Below are positions 48,714-61,336 of a DNA stretch of 64,000 nucleotides, piece by piece. The notes below the pieces were generated by a model, which saw only the letters and a program-made list of their open reading frames with translations, was not told the origin of the DNA and did no database searches. Origin of the DNA: Lumnitzera littorea (taxonomy: Eukaryota; Streptophyta; Magnoliopsida; Myrtales; Combretaceae). Numbering within the stretch: the stretch's first letter is position 1; each line of letters opens with the position of its first letter. Position numbers and translations under genes: made by a program. The stretch lies in the NCBI GenBank assembly GCA_024138015.1, contig JAMXBB010000011.1, positions 26,597,984 to 26,661,983 of the forward strand, read 5' to 3'.

Positions 48714-50285
48714 TAAAGGGAAAATTTATTTCATACTAAGTGTATCATCAGAAGCCAATTATGCATGATCATAGTGGATAGAGGAAGTTGTAAAAATGTT
48801 GTTACACAATCTCTTATGCAGAGGTTCGGTTTGTTGACCTTAAAGGATTCCCAACCTTACAAGTTGCATTGGCTTCATGATAAGGGTGCTTTGCATGTGA
48901 CTAAACAAGTGACCGTGTCATTTAGTATTGGAAATGTTTACATGGACGAAGTGGTGTGCAATGTTGTTCTTACAGGAGCTTTACACCTATTGCTTGGACG
49001 ACCTTGGTTATTCGACCGATGTATTACACACAACAGATATAAGAACACCTATGCCTTTTTTAGGGATGGAAGAAGGATAGTGTCGCAACCCCTAACCTCG
49101 CCCCAAATAAATGAAACTCATAATCAGCTCACCCGAGCTACCAAGAAAAAGGCCCTAGTGATGAGCCGTAGGAAGTTTCTATCTGTTGAGAAGGCTGGTG
49201 AACTAATATTCTTGTTGGTTAGACGATTGATGGAGATGAGGGAATTGCAGGAAGTCTTAGAAGAAATCCAACACTTGCTAAATGAGTTTTCCAACCTATT
49301 TCCGGAAGAACTACCCAAAGAATTGCCACCAGTCTGAGGCATTAAGTATTGTATTGATTTGTAGCCAAGCGTCGCCCTACCTAACTAACTTGCATATAAG
49401 ATGAACCCTAAGCAAGCTACCGAGCTGAAAAGATAGGTGGACAAACTCACTAAGCGAGGATATGTGAAGGAGAGCATGAGCCCTTGTGCTGTACAAACTC
49501 TACTTGTTCCAAAGAAAAATGGTTCATGGTGTATGTGCATCGACACCCGAGCGATCAATAGAATTACTGTCAAGTATAAATACCCGATACTAAGGCTCGA
49601 TGACATGTTGGACGAGCTTCATGGTGTGAAAATATTTTCAAAGATTGATTTACGAAGTGGCTACCACCAAATTCACATGAGGTCGGGTGATGAATGGAAG
49701 ACTGCCTTTAAGATTAGATACAGACTCTATGAATGGTTAGTTATGCCATTCGGATTTACTAATGTGTTAAGCACATTCATGAGGCTAATGAACCATGTGA
49801 TGCGTTCTCTTCTTGGAAAATGTGTGGTCGTGCACTTCGATAACATATTGGTGTATAGTGATGACCTAAACAACCATGTTCAATATCTTCGCAAAGTATT
49901 TGGCATTCTGCAAGCTGTGAAGTTGTATGGGAATGTAAAGAAATGCATATTTTACTAGAAAGAGGTGATGTTCTTAGGGTTTGTCATGTCAGGGGAAGGA
50001 GTTCGAGCAAATCAGGAAAAGATCTGAGCTGTTCTGAAATGGCCGACGCCGAAGAATGTCACTAAAGTACAAAGTTTACATGTCTTAACTTCTTTCTATA
50101 GGCAATTTATTAAGGACTTTAGCACAATAGCCGCCCCATTAACTGAGCTGACAAAGAAGAATGAAAAGTTCAAGTGGAATGATTGAGTTGAATGAAGCTT
50201 CAAGGAGATCAAGGAGAAGCTTACCTTAGCACCTGTCCTTTCACGACCAGATTTTGACAAGCCCTTCGAATTGGAGTACGACACA
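48714..50285 (+). pseudogene. pol: Degenerate pol of element E (protease, RT, start of RNase H)
   Basis: Protease at 48765-49060: IVDRGSCKNVV, with Arg where Ser or Thr stands in the active D-S/T-G, then LLLGRPWLFDR. A long open linker runs to 49335. RT at 49437-50090 is the longest intact RT frame in the window (173 codons): LVPKKNGSWCMCIDTRAINR, FSKIDLRSGYHQIHMRSGDE, EWLVMPFGFTNVLSTF and HFDNILVYS, the last with two changes in the YxDD box. RNase H begins near 50100 and breaks off at PFELEYDT, about 50285, at the border of element F. Confidence 0.85.
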
Positions 50286-50534
50286 ATTCCCAATAAACAT
50301 CGCTTCAAGTTAAGTGTTTTTTTTTTTTTTTTGCTTCTTGTGTGTAGGGTTTATTTGGATAGAGGATAGAGTGAGAAACGAGGGCTTTTAATGGAATGAG
50401 AAAGGGGCTAAAGATATTACCTAATGCTGACGACCACTAGGAATACCAACTTTGCATATAGAAAATGAAAATGAGACCACAGTAATAGTAAGATTGTTTG
50501 CATTTTATAATCTAAACAAAAATTCTATTGATTT
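50286..50534 (-). other. 3' untranslated part of element F and junction with E
   Basis: About 250 bases between the RNase H break of E and the integrase end of F. It contains a run of 16 T (A on the F sense strand) at 50317-50332. No polypurine tract or LTR start is seen. Confidence 0.5.
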
Positions 50535-51700
50535 TCAAGGATAGTGCATCTTCACTGCATCAGCGTTTATTCGGTCCCTCAAGTCCAGACTATCCATTTG
50601 AGACAAGATAACAGCTTTCCCAAGCAATACTTTCTTCATAATGTAAGGTCCCTTATAGTTCAAAGCAAACTTCCCTCTCGAATCATTCATATTAGGTAAA
50701 GTCTTCCTCAGCACCATGTCTCCTTGCTCAAAACTTTAGGGTCTCACTTTCTTGTTGAAAGCCCTAGCTATTCGTTGCTGATAGCAGATGTTGTGGCATA
50801 AAGCTACCAGCCTCCTCTCGTCAATTAGATTCAACTGCCTAATTCGCTTCTTTATCTAATCAACCTCATCTAACTGAGTTTTTGACAATATCCTAAGAGA
50901 TGGGATCTCGACCTCTACTGGCAGTACAGACTCCATCCCATATACCAACAAGTAAGGGGTTACCCCTGTTGATATTTTGATAGAAGTTTGATAGGCCATG
51001 AGTGCAAATGGTAACATCTCATGCCAATCTCGATATGTAATGGCCATCTTCTCAATAATTCTTTTGATGTTCTTGTTGGCCGCTTCGATGGCTCCATTCA
51101 TTTGGGTCGATAAGGAGTAAAATTTCTATGAATGATCCTGAAGTGCCGGCACAACTTTGACATCAATTACCATATCGAGCTAGTATGTCTCTCCTAATGA
51201 ACTTGACCAATACTCCCTTCGTCACATTAGAGTAGGATGAGGCTTCAACCCACTTAGTGAAATAATCAATAGCTACCAATATAAATCGGTGCCCATTAGA
51301 TGCCTTTGGAGTAATTGAGCCAATGATGTCTATCCCCTACATTGAAAAAGGCCATGGTGCAGATAATGTATGCAATTCTTGAGGTGGAGCATTTAGCTTG
51401 TTCACATAGATCTGGCACAAATGGCAGTGTCTAACATGTTTGATACAATCTGCTTTTATAGTTAACTAATAATATCCCATCCTCATGATTTTCTTGGCAA
51501 GCATGTAGTCATTCATGTAGGGGCCACATACTCCTTCGTGCACTTCCTTCATTAGCACTTCTGCCTCTTTCTCATCTACACAAAGTAGAAGCGTACCGTT
51601 AAAAGATCGTCGATACAATGTAGACTCGCTTATTAAGTACTGAATAACCAATCTTCTCATTAATTTTTTATCCTTCTTCTCAGCCTCTTCAAGGTATGTT
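50535..51700 (-). pseudogene. pol: Integrase of element F (Tat type)
   Basis: The His2Cys2 zinc region is at 51466-51660 (YLISESTLYRRSFNGTLLLC; GVCGPYMNDYMLAKKI). The catalytic core has the first Asp regions near 51335 (GIDIIG) and 51255-51285 (AIDYFTKWVEA). The segment around the catalytic Glu and beyond is at 50856-51101 (NGAIEAANKNIKRIIEKM, then TPYLLVYGMESVLPVEVEIP). The C-terminal domain is at 50535-50717 (NYKGPYIMKKVLLGKAV). Frame changes lie between the blocks. Confidence 0.85.
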
Positions 51701-51719
51701 CCTTGTTATAAAAATGTTT

Positions 51720-52230
51720 TGATATCATGATACTAAGGCTTTTCATCACATGAATTTTCCATTGCCAAACAGAAAGTGGGCTTTTCTTTAATTTCAATCT
51801 TAAGTGGTTGAATCTCCACTCCTCCCAATATCTGGATCATTGATGCCAAAGTAATGAGAGTATCAACAAATTGGTTCTGAACCCTTAATATGTACACGAA
51901 TGTAATCTTTTCGAACTTGGTTATCAACTCGGCCAAGTGTTGGTGTAAGGTACTAATTTAGGTTCTTTCGTCTTATACTCACCCGAGCTTAGCTTATGAT
52001 CAATGAAGAATCTCCATACACCTGTAATTCCTGTATCTCCTTAAATAATGCTATTTTGAGTCCCAAAATACATGCCTCGTATTTTATAATATTATTAGTA
52101 CACAGGAAAGCCAGTCTCATATCCATTGGGAATTGTGTACCTTCAGAAGACACCAGAATTGCCTTGACTCCACATCCGGACACATTAGCTGCTCCGTCAA
52201 AGAACATTTTCCACCTTGAAGGCTTTTCAA
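51720..52230 (-). pseudogene. Second (archaeal-type) RNase H of element F
   Basis: MFFDGAANVSGCGVKAILVS at 52207 and downstream, IIKYEACILGLKIAL and LQVYGDSSLIIS show the D-E-D catalytic pattern of the additional RNase H that Tat-branch elements carry between pol RNase H and integrase. It continues, after a break, at 51733-51936 (FVYILRVQNQFVDTLITLAS), which carries the last conserved part. Degenerate. Confidence 0.8.
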
Positions 52231-52299
52231 CTACTTCGCTATTAGAATCATTTTCTGCTACCAGGATACTTTCATCAGGAAACTCAACTCATGCTTCTT

Positions 52300-53700
52300 G
52301 AGGGGGTATCCTCAGAGGGATTCTTTACTAATTGATCCGTTAAGGCTTGCCCCTTGACTGAATTTTGGCTCATATACTTGATGTCAAATTCTATCAACAA
52401 CATCTACCACTTTGAAACTCTACCGATGAGAGCCGGTTTTTCTGCTAAGTATTTCAAAGGATCATGTTGTGTTATCAACTCAATTTGATAGTAAAGTGTA
52501 TATTGTCTAAGCCGATGCATGACCTAGACCAATGCACAATAGGTCCTTTTGGCTTTTAGGTATTTCTACTCCCCTTCTGTGAACTTCTTGCTTAGATAGT
52601 AAACGACCTGCTCTTTCCCTTCTTCATCCTTCTGACCAAGCACGGATCCCATGGATTCAGACATTATGGTTAGGTACAAAAACAATGGCTTTACAAGCTT
52701 AAGAGCTACTAACATTGGAGGTTTCATGAGGTACTCTTTAATTTTTGTGAAAGCCTCTTCACATTCCTCATCCCAGTTGATCCTCACGTTCTTCTTTAAT
52801 AGCTCAAAAAGAAGGCGGCATTTGTCTGTTAGCTGCGATATGAATCGGGCTATGTAATTTTAACGCCCCAGCAATCCTCATACTTCCTTGAGTGTTTGTG
52901 GAGGAGGCATGTTGATTATAGCTTTGGCTTTATCAGGATTGACTTCGATACCTCTTTAGCTAACTATAAATCCCAACAATTTTCTTGACGTCACGCTAAA
53001 GGTACACTTCTCTGGATTCAATTTCAACTGGAACTTCCTCAGTCTATTAAATAGCTTCCTCAGGTTTTCTAAGTGATCTTCCTCTTCCTTTGATTTTGCA
53101 ATCATATCATCAACATACACTTATATCTCTTTATGCATCATATCATGAAAGATTGCAATAATGACCCTCTGATATGTTGCCCTTGCATTCTTAAGCCCAA
53201 ACGGCATCACCTTATAGCAAAATGTTCCTTAAGTTGTAACAAAAGTCGTCTTTGTCTTATCCTCTTTGGACATCCGGATTTGATTGTATCCCAAATAACC
53301 ATCATGACTGAGAATAGATGATTTCCGGCCGTGTTATCCATTAAGACATTAATGTGAGGTAATGGAAAATTGTCTTTAGGCGTTGCTTGGTTAAGATCTT
53401 GAAAGTCTACATACACTTTAGCTTTCCCATTCTTCTTTATTACTGGAACAATGTTGGTTACCCATTCCAGGTAATCCGACACCTCAATGAATCTAACTTC
53501 TAGTAGTTTCTTAACTTCTTCTTTAATTTTCAACAAGATGTCAGGTCGAAATCTCCTCAACTTTTGTTTTTTTGGTTTAGCGTCTTCTTGTGTAGGTAAA
53601 TGGTAGATTACGATCGACGAGTCCAACCCAGGCATATCTTCATATGACCAAGCGAACACGTCTTGATATTCGGCTTACAATGTAATCATTTCTATTTTTT
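52300..53700 (-). pseudogene. pol: RT and RNase H of element F
   Basis: The RT N-terminus is at 53207-53659 (MFAWSYEDMPGLDSSIVIYH; VTNIVPVIKKNGKAKVYVDF; TPKDNFPLPHINVLMDNTAG). A frameshift follows near 53300. The catalytic box YVDDMI is intact at about 53101-53117. RNase H follows at about 52400-52787 (INWDEECEEAFTKIKEYLMK; VYYLSKKFTEGE). Sequence features such as FAWSYEDMPG and YVDDMI are those of the Tat branch rather than of elements A-E, G and H. Confidence 0.85.
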
Positions 53701-54199
53701 GCTTCTCTTTTAAACTCGCTCCAATTTTTAGATTCTTAGGATTTTCTTCATTCCCTACATTAATTGTTTCAATCGGTTCATCAATAGTGATTCTACCCAG
53801 TTCATGTTTTTGCCATTTCTCTTATATATTACTGTGGTCATCAACATTGCTCCTGATGACTAACCTAGTAGGGCCAGAAGTGATATTAATATTCTCATTT
53901 TCTACTTGTGCGAGGTATTCCTGGTTTTCACTTGGTTCATTGGATCTGGGTAAAACGCATAAAGAAAAGTGTATGTAAGCAAAAGAGAACTAAAACACAA
54001 CATAGGAAAAAAACGAACTACGATCTTTATTGAATAAATGGAAGTGGATCTCAAATGAGATAAAGGCTTAACTAATTTTGAACGAAAGGTTCGATGATAC
54101 ATTCGAAACGATGACTATTGAAAATAAAAATTTAGAAAATACTAACTACGGGTTACCCTTTACCCTAGGGAAGACTTGTTGCCATTCGTCAGGATGGAG

Positions 54200-55300
54200 A
54201 ACCAGTTATTCAAATGGTGCTAGAACTTGTGTGGCGAGCTTGTTGATCCTTCTTTGCTAGATTCCAAGGCTTGAGTCTCTTCCCATATGAATGTCTCAGC
54301 TAGCAATGGAAAGGTCATCGGGGCATGGTATAATCTGTTACCTCTCTTACCCCTCGCTTGTTTCTTTTGAAATTCTTCTGTTGGGGTAGGATTGTAGCTA
54401 AGGCCGTAGGTGCCGATATGGCCTTTCTTGAACTCTATTCTTCTATCTTCTTCTCTGTCGAGACCAGTAATCATGCTTACTTCTTCAAACATTTGTAAGC
54501 CCAACTCTTCTTGTCCTTCACTTCCTTTATAAGGTATAGCTGTTTCCTTGTAAAATTCATAATCTTGATCTCCCAGAATTATAATCACCTAGCCATTTGA
54601 GATAAACTTCAGCTTTTGGTGCAAGCTTGAGGGTATGGCCCTTGCTGCATGAATCCAAGGTCTTCCTAAGAGTAAATTGAAAGATCTTGGAATGTCCATG
54701 ACTTGGAATCGAATAGTAAAGTGCTGAGGGCCAATACTCACAAATAAATCTATCTCCTCAATAATCTCTCTTCTGGAACCATCAAAGGCCCTAATTGTTG
54801 TGGAAGAAGGTCTAATTGTAGACGTGTCGATGCCCAGCAAATCCAAGGTGGCGAGTGGGTAGATGTTCAGCGATGATCCGTTGTCAATGAGCACCCTGGT
54901 GATGATTATGTCATTACTCCTTACCATGATAAAGAGTGGCTTCGTATACTTGTTCCTTTCTTCGCCTGATTCTTCAACTGAAAAAGAAATTTGATCCATT
55001 CCGAGGAAAAAATTAGTAACTAATCCTATCTTCTCAGTTGGAATTTCACGAAGGACCTTCACCTCCTTTAAAGTACAAAACAAAGCCTCCTTGTATGGTT
55101 TATATTTGATTAATAAGCTCATTAACAATATTTGTGTAGGAGTCTTACTAAGTTGGTCCATGATCTTATACTCACTCAACTTGATCGTATTGGTAAAGGT
55201 TGATAGCCCTTCAACGTATTCGACCACCGTCTTATCATTTGATTCTCCTAGTACGACCTTCCTCCCATGCTCTTCTCTTGAGTGGTAAATCTTTCCCGAT
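54200..55300 (-). pseudogene. pol: Protease region of element F
   Basis: The frame at 54589-55227 holds the aspartic protease: RVLIDNGSSLNIYPLATLDL near 54835-54895 and LLLGRPWIHAARAIPSSLHQ near 54610-54670. The active site is D-N-G; I believe this form is common in Tat relatives and not necessarily damage. A further conserved stretch lies at 54220-54588 (SYNPTPTEEFQKKQARGKRG), between protease and RT. Confidence 0.8.
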
Positions 55301-55426
55301 CAAGTAATGCCCCCTACTAGAGGACTTGGTTTTTCCTGATTTACCAAGTGATAGTTAAAATGGGGCAGCCTTGTAATTTTCTGGTACTAATGGTACGTGA
55401 AATGCGTACCTCTTCACTTCTGGAGT

Positions 55427-56944
55427 CTAGTCGTTGGTATAAAACTCAAAGACCTTAGGCTTCTTATATGAATTAATGACGTTGACGGCATAGTCATAAA
55501 AAATCATACTAATCATTGGCCCGTCGCTAGGTAAGGGATTATTGTTAACGTTGGGAGCCGAAGCTTCTACAAAATCTAACTGTACTGTCCCTTCATCTAT
55601 CAAGTCTAGAATTCTATTCTTCAGTCTCCAGTACGCATCAATCGAATGCCCCACTTGTCCACAATGGTATTCAAACTTTACTATGGGGTCAAAGATTCTT
55701 GGTCGGTATCGATCACTAGGAAGGTCGTACTGTATCAAATTATCCCTTTGTAACTTCTTGAAAACTTGACTTAAAGGGACCATATCTTGGTAAATTGTTT
55801 ATAAGTCCTATTAGCTTGAGGTTAGTCTTTGAATTTTTGTTAAGTCAAATGAGGATTCATCTTGAAAGCGACTTAAGCATTTGGTATGACATTTGAATTT
55901 ACCATACCGACTATAGATTCTTTAGGCTTGCTGCCGGCTGGTCTAGGATCGGATGATGACACTGGTGGTCTTCTATTTGTTAGCTCTTGAAGCTTACCGA
56001 AAGAGACGGCACTTTCAATCCTGCACCCTGCTGCTATCACTTCAACAAAACTAGACGAGGCTTGCTCGATGAGATGGGAGAAGTAGGGCCTTTCCAAGGT
56101 GGCAATGAAAGCTAATGTGAGCTCCTTCTTGGTAGTAGGAGTAGAGATTCTTGCAGCTAAGGACCTCCACCTTTGAGCATATTCTTTGAACGATTCGCTA
56201 TTCTTCTTCCGTAGAGCAACTAGGTCTATCATAGTTCAATCTACTTCTACATTGAATTTATATTGTTCATAAAATGCTCTAACAAGTTTCTCCCATGTAT
56301 TTATCTGGTTCAAATTGAGTTGGGCATACCAAGTTAAGGTCGATCCAGTCAGACTATCTTGGAATGTCTGTACCATAAGTGAATCATACTGAACATATTT
56401 ACCCATCTTCTTGACGTACAACTTGGTGTAGAGCTTGGAGCAACCCGTCCTGTTATACTTTTTAAACTCTGGTACCTTAAACTTCTCAGGGTATGATCCG
56501 ATGTCGTATACAGAAAACTCGGTGATCCCTACCTATTTAAATCCATCATACCCTACAAGTGCTTTCATCTTCTCAATTATCTGTTATGTCAGTTTTTTGT
56601 TCCAGTTCTTTTAAGCTGTCTGTACTAAGCCCTTAGTCAACCAATCTCTAGGCCGCATACATGTCAAGTTCAAAGGTTAGGTTATCTTTCGGGTAGACCC
56701 CTTCTAATTCGAATGGGTCTTTTTGATATTCATGCTCTGCCTTAGGAGCCTGCGTATTCTTCCCATAACGAGTCTTGGAGCTTTCTTCATTAGCCGGTGC
56801 TATGGTTCGCAACAAAGCGATGCTGTCTACTAGGAAGCTCATTTGTTCTGCCATCTTCTCCATAGCCCTTTCTATGGAATGGAACCTCAACTCGGAGGGA
56901 TCATTGATCTCAAGGTCTTTGTCATTTCCTTGAGTAGTGGCCAT
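55427..56944 (-). pseudogene. gag: gag of element F (Tat type)
   Basis: The start ATG is at 56944 (MATTQGNDKDLEINDPSELR, then a short coiled-coil-like helix). Capsid domain at about 55873-56421: LMVQTFQDSLTGSTLTWYAQ, FYEQYKFNVEVD, then NSESFKEYAQRWRSLAARIS and KKELTLAFIATLERPYFSHL. A single stop at 56233-56235 separates the two capsid blocks in the same frame. The C-terminal part at 55427-55783 has the zinc-like segment YHCGQVGHSIDAYWRLKNRI. Several stops interrupt the gene, but its main frame is easily followed. Confidence 0.85.
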
Positions 56945-57262
56945 CTTGGTCTGGGAATGTGTTCTAATCAGACTTCTTTGAAAGACTTGACATTTGGGAG
57001 CTATCTTGAAATTTTACCTTAAATTTTTGCCAACTTAGTAAAGGGTTAGTATATATTGCATTTTTCTAAGAAAGAGTTGTTAATTGTATAAATGCAGGAT
57101 GTGTGCCATACAAATGCAATGGAAAATTAAGAATTAAGAAGAGACCTTTAATGCAGCAAAACCTAACTAACTTTTATTAATTTTTGCAATTGTGAAGTTT
57201 TACATCTCTTATTCTGTTTGAAAAAGAATTCTAAAGAAGAAAATATTAAAAGAGCCTAAAAT
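56945..57262 (-). other. Spacer between upstream ORF and gag in element F
   Basis: About 320 AT-rich bases between the stop of the upstream ORF and the gag start. In Ogre-type elements the corresponding region lies before gag. No signal was recognised. Confidence 0.5.
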
Positions 57263-58693
57263 CTAAAATTTAATCTTCTTGTGGCTAATGGGCTCATCCT
57301 ACGTCTTTTTCCTCTTTCAAATCTTGGGAGCCTCCTCTTCTTTGCCTTTAGTCCTCTTCAGTTGTGCTTCCAATGCCTTTATCTTTTGGTGATATTCCTC
57401 ACAACAGTCTTCCAACTCCTACTCTCTTTTACTCGTTCTCTTAGGTTCAACTTCGACTTGAACTTCTCCCTTCTCTTTGTTGTCTTCCATAACTTTTAGC
57501 CCTTTTAGTTAGCGATAGAGAAATCCTTTGGTTGTCTGGCTCCTGCCTGCTATCCCCTTAGTGGTAGGGGTAGTCTTTCTTATGTACTAAAGAGCTCGGA
57601 TGCTTAGGAGCTTAGCTACTTTATCAGCCACTATCATGCCGGGGTTATGAAAGTCCAATGAGATAGCTTCTAACGATGGTCTGGGGATCATGTCCTCAAT
57701 GAGTCCATTGGTTGGGACGTATCCGGTGTAGAGATTGAAGCTGATCAGAGGGACCACCTTGAAGTCTTCACACCCTCTTATCATTTCCTTGCTTGCAAAC
57801 CACCTAGGCGTCAACAATAACTCTTCCGCTTTCATACTCTAAAAGTATTGGACCCAGTAATGGCTAGCTATATTTTCTGGTAGCTCAATTCTTTCTTCAA
57901 AAGACTTGATGAGATTGTATTGCTAAGTAAACTCAGCCCAATTAAAATCAAGTTGGTAACTTCTCATGTGGTTAACAAACCAAACCACTAGTAAGATTAT
58001 ATTAGTCTTTAGATCTCCTTGTTTCTTTTTCTTGAGATGGTTCAATGATCGGATCTGCTCAACCAGAAGGGCCAGGACATATGATTTCCCTTCAAGAAAT
58101 TGGGTTATGAGTTTTGCAATTCTGAAGTGGGCTCAGCGTCTCTCATCAGGGAACAAGATAGTATTGAAGACCACCAATATAAAAGCATTGACTTGATACT
58201 GGTGCCATGCTTCTAAATTTGCATAAAAAACCTCCCATTTATCTCTATGCTTCAATTTAGTAGAAAACCAGTCCATGACATCCTCTAATCGAATGGTCTT
58301 TCCTTAATTTAAAACCTGATTCATTTCGATTTTTCTTATTCCCAACAACTTGTTGAAGATCTTTGGTGCTGCAACTTCCAAGTCTGGGACATAGACATCA
58401 TCAATGATTGCAAGGGCCCACAATAATTGAGAGTATTCTTTTAAAGTTGGGCTTAGCTGATGTGGGCCCATACAGAAGCCGGTGGATTCGAGCTCCTATA
58501 GGTAGACTAAGGCCCGTATTAGAGTGATGTTCAAGGGGATCTTCTGTAGGGAGAGGATGGGCCTAATCCTATTCTTGATAAACTCCTTCTTATCTGGGCT
58601 GAAGAGTTGGAACTACATATGAAGCAGTTTTTGACGCCAATGTGGTAGGTGGACATTAATTTCTTCAAAGGGTTATTGACTTGATCTAGCCAT
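57263..58693 (-). pseudogene. ORF1 of Tat/Ogre-type element F (DUF7745-like), many stops
   Basis: A 477-codon frame (ATG at 58693, stop at 57263) with no net frameshift but about ten internal stops. It opens MARSSQ. The middle reads LGIRKIEMNQVLN, then PDERR, stop, AHFRIAKLITQFLEGKSYVL, then VWFVNHMRSYQLDFNWAEFT. The piece at 57587-57835 is open (ELLLTPRWFASKEMIRGCED). The C-terminus is a charged coiled coil (KREQELEDCCEEYHQKIKAL). It resembles the plant domain listed as DUF7745, which occurs as the extra ORF upstream of gag in Ogre/Tat elements and in host copies; function unknown. That it lies just upstream of F gag on the same strand supports this. Confidence 0.75.
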
Positions 58694-58701
58694 GACTATG
58701 T

Positions 58702-58732
58702 AAAAATCAAAATCAAAATCAAAATCAAAATT
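58702..58732 (+). repeat. (AAAATC)n microsatellite
   Basis: Five tandem copies of AAAATC or near it, in the leader of element F. Confidence 0.9.
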
Positions 58733-59148
58733 ACAATTACAACTTATTCTAAACTTTACACAAAATTATTACAAATTATCTATAAGGAAATATTACAACT
58801 ATAACTGCAACTTCACAACTGCCCTTGTCCATTTAAGTTTGCTACATCATAGGTTCTTGTGATTTATTATTTTTGAAAAAAAATTTTTCATGTAATGCAA
58901 AAGGCGGGTTCTAAAGGACCTTAAGTTTTACAACCACTGCGTTTTTTCGAAGTAATGGTTCTGTGATCGCATTTGAACTTGAGTAGGATAGCTTGTTCTA
59001 AGGCGGCTTAGTTCTGACCGTATTTACCATGCATTTATGATGCAAGAAAAATAAAAATAAAATAAACCCCAAAACTATCCCCTTGAATAAACTGCTACAA
59101 CAAAGAAGATATATAAACAAATATATAAAATAACATAACTAAGTTCTT

Positions 59149-59171
59149 TTATTATTATTATTATTATTATT
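59149..59171 (+). repeat. (ATT)n microsatellite
   Basis: Seven tandem ATT units in the leader of element F. Confidence 0.9.
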
Positions 59172-60998
59172 TTGTTTTTTTTTAAATAATCCTATTTTCG
59201 GTAACTTTTAGTAGCTAGCCCTCTAGTGGTCTCCAGTAGAGTTGCTAAATTGTCGAGCCTGATTTTTCAGTTTTCTATTTAAAATTGATTTCCCCATTTC
59301 CGATTAATATTAAATCCTAATCCATTTAATATTAATCATCGACTAAAGAAATTAGGAAATTTCGGTTTCTTATTTAGGAAAAGTTTTTGGAGTCGCTACT
59401 TGACCGAAGTCGGGAAAAAGAGAAATCGTAATCAATTGGGTAGATTAATTACGATTTAGCTACCGGTCTTTGATTTCAATTTAAATGAAAAAAACCAGAG
59501 GGTTTCGAATTCGATGGCTAACTTATTAAACCCTAACGAGTACTACTATCTAAAATTAGGATTATTTTTTAATTATAATATTTCTTAAAACATAAATAAA
59601 TAAAAGTCAAAAGAAAAAAAAAAAAGAACATAAGTTTCTATAGATTTTATCGTCGTTCTGAAACCGTCTACATACCTGCTAGCCGGATCAAACGATCATA
59701 GTTCTTTCAAAAACTTTAATATGTTAGTTGATTTTAATTTTGAAAATTAGTCAAATTTAGGTTTTAATCAATTTGGTCTATTAAAAAATAAATAAATAAA
59801 TAAAGGGCCCAAACTCGTAAGTGATCAAAAGACTCCCTAGAACACTATAATCTTTTTGTAAAAATTTTCCTTTTGTTAATTTTTGTTTTTAAAAATAATT
59901 CCCTATATGAGAATTTCTAACGAAAAAAAACTAATTCTAAAGGAATCCTAGGTGAATATATAAATTTATATAAATATATAATATATGCATCTACACTATT
60001 TCTATTTAACAATTATCTACCTAAGTGAATTAATAATGTCAAGAAATATACTTAATATAAAAGCTAATCTTAAAAGTTTCCTAAACTAATATATGTATAA
60101 TATTAAAAACTAAAGACTTAACAACATAATAATAATAATCAAATAATAATAAAAAAAATATATTCAACAATTAAACCTTAGTCTGTTCATTACAATTGTG
60201 TAGGGCCTCGCACGTTCGGCAGTGGAACGTTAATGTAGTGAGTGGTGTGGGCTTGCGACGTGTCCAATGTTTGTGACTGGACGGGGAGTTTCCGCGAAGT
60301 ATGGTGTGTGCGCTGAAGCTTGGACATGATCGAAGTGGTGGGTGATGAAGCCTAGACGTATGTGGTCACTGCTACTGTTCAGCTTGTGTCGATCAGTTAT
60401 TGTCTACTGCTGTTGTTCTGGCAATGCCTGGCGTTTGACAGTGGATGATCGGTTGTATAGCTATTATGATGCTGATTAGTGGGCATCGTGTGCTATCCTA
60501 TTCAGTTAGTGGGTGTATTGTTTGGTGTTGGTGTTGTGGACAGCATGTGAATTGCGACTATCGTGGGTGATCAAAATCAAGGGATGTGTTGCTCAATTGA
60601 TGAACTGTGAATTTGTTGATAGAGACGACGCTGGGTTTGGCTAGAGTCGATCAATATGTACTCTGCTCTGTATGTTTGGACGTTGCTGGACTGTTGTAGT
60701 AGCGTGATGATTTTATGTGATGAAGACTTAGCTAGAGTCAAGCGAGGCTGGTCAATAGAAGATGTGTGGATGCTACTGTTGTATAGTGCTGATCAACGTA
60801 AAGTGGAGGAGGGCTATACGCAGGTCAACGAGATGAAGGGGATGAGTTGAATGTGTCGTTGTGAGGATGGACTTTGCATAAGCAAGTGGATTATGTTAAT
60901 GGTTCGGGAACTGGGGTTTGATTTATGAACCACACTAGTAAGTTAGATGGGGGGATCCTGAAAATTAATTGCTACCCTCCCTTTCAATTGTATGTGTG

Positions 60999-61006
60999 TA
61001 TTTATA
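60999..61006 (-). promoter_or_regulatory. LTR TATA box, element F
   Basis: TATAAATA in the context CTTTTATAAATACACAC on the minus strand, about 600 bases into the LTR. Confidence 0.55.
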
Positions 61007-61336
61007 AAAGCCAAACAAGATCATATCAAATCATATATATTGTATCTAATTAAATTAGATTCGAATCCTTTATATTAATCTAAATCTAATCAAACTAGAT
61101 TCAAATGATTTTGATTAGATATGAATTTTGTGCATTCAACTTGTTTTTTTGTAAAAAAGGATAGAAAAATAAAAGACACATAAGTGTCTAATGAGATTTG
61201 AACCTGTAACCTCAAACTAATTCTAATGCCAATACTCCAATGCTTATCCATTAAGCCGTTGGTTTGTGTTTTGATTTTTATTACAATTAAATTATACTTA
61301 AATCATGCAACTCCTTAAAATAATTATTTGAACTAA

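Larger units (their letters stand above)
42698..50285 (+). mobile_element. Ty3/gypsy element E, 3'-truncated, carries a nested solo LTR
   Basis: Plus-strand element with a gamma-family 5' LTR, leader, gag, protease, RT and the start of RNase H, where it stops at about 50285. The gag is split by the 3.56-kb solo LTR at 44690-48246. Integrase and 3' LTR are missing. It begins exactly where element H is cut, so it probably inserted into H, but the other half of H is not in the window. Confidence 0.8.
58694..59400 (-). other. Leader of element F with primer-site remnant
   Basis: Between LTR and ORF1. Two bases inside the LTR edge the minus strand reads TAGCGACTCCAAAAAC (59383-59398), like the TGGCGACTCC primer-site start common in Tat-branch elements. 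The rest is AT-rich with two microsatellites. Confidence 0.55.

Noticed and set aside
54078..54260. Small plus-strand frames over element F
   Set aside because: They are antisense shadows of the Tat-type gag-pol on the minus strand.
60656..60850. 64-codon plus frame in the F LTR
   Set aside because: No homology; it lies in the GC-richer part of the LTR on its antisense strand.
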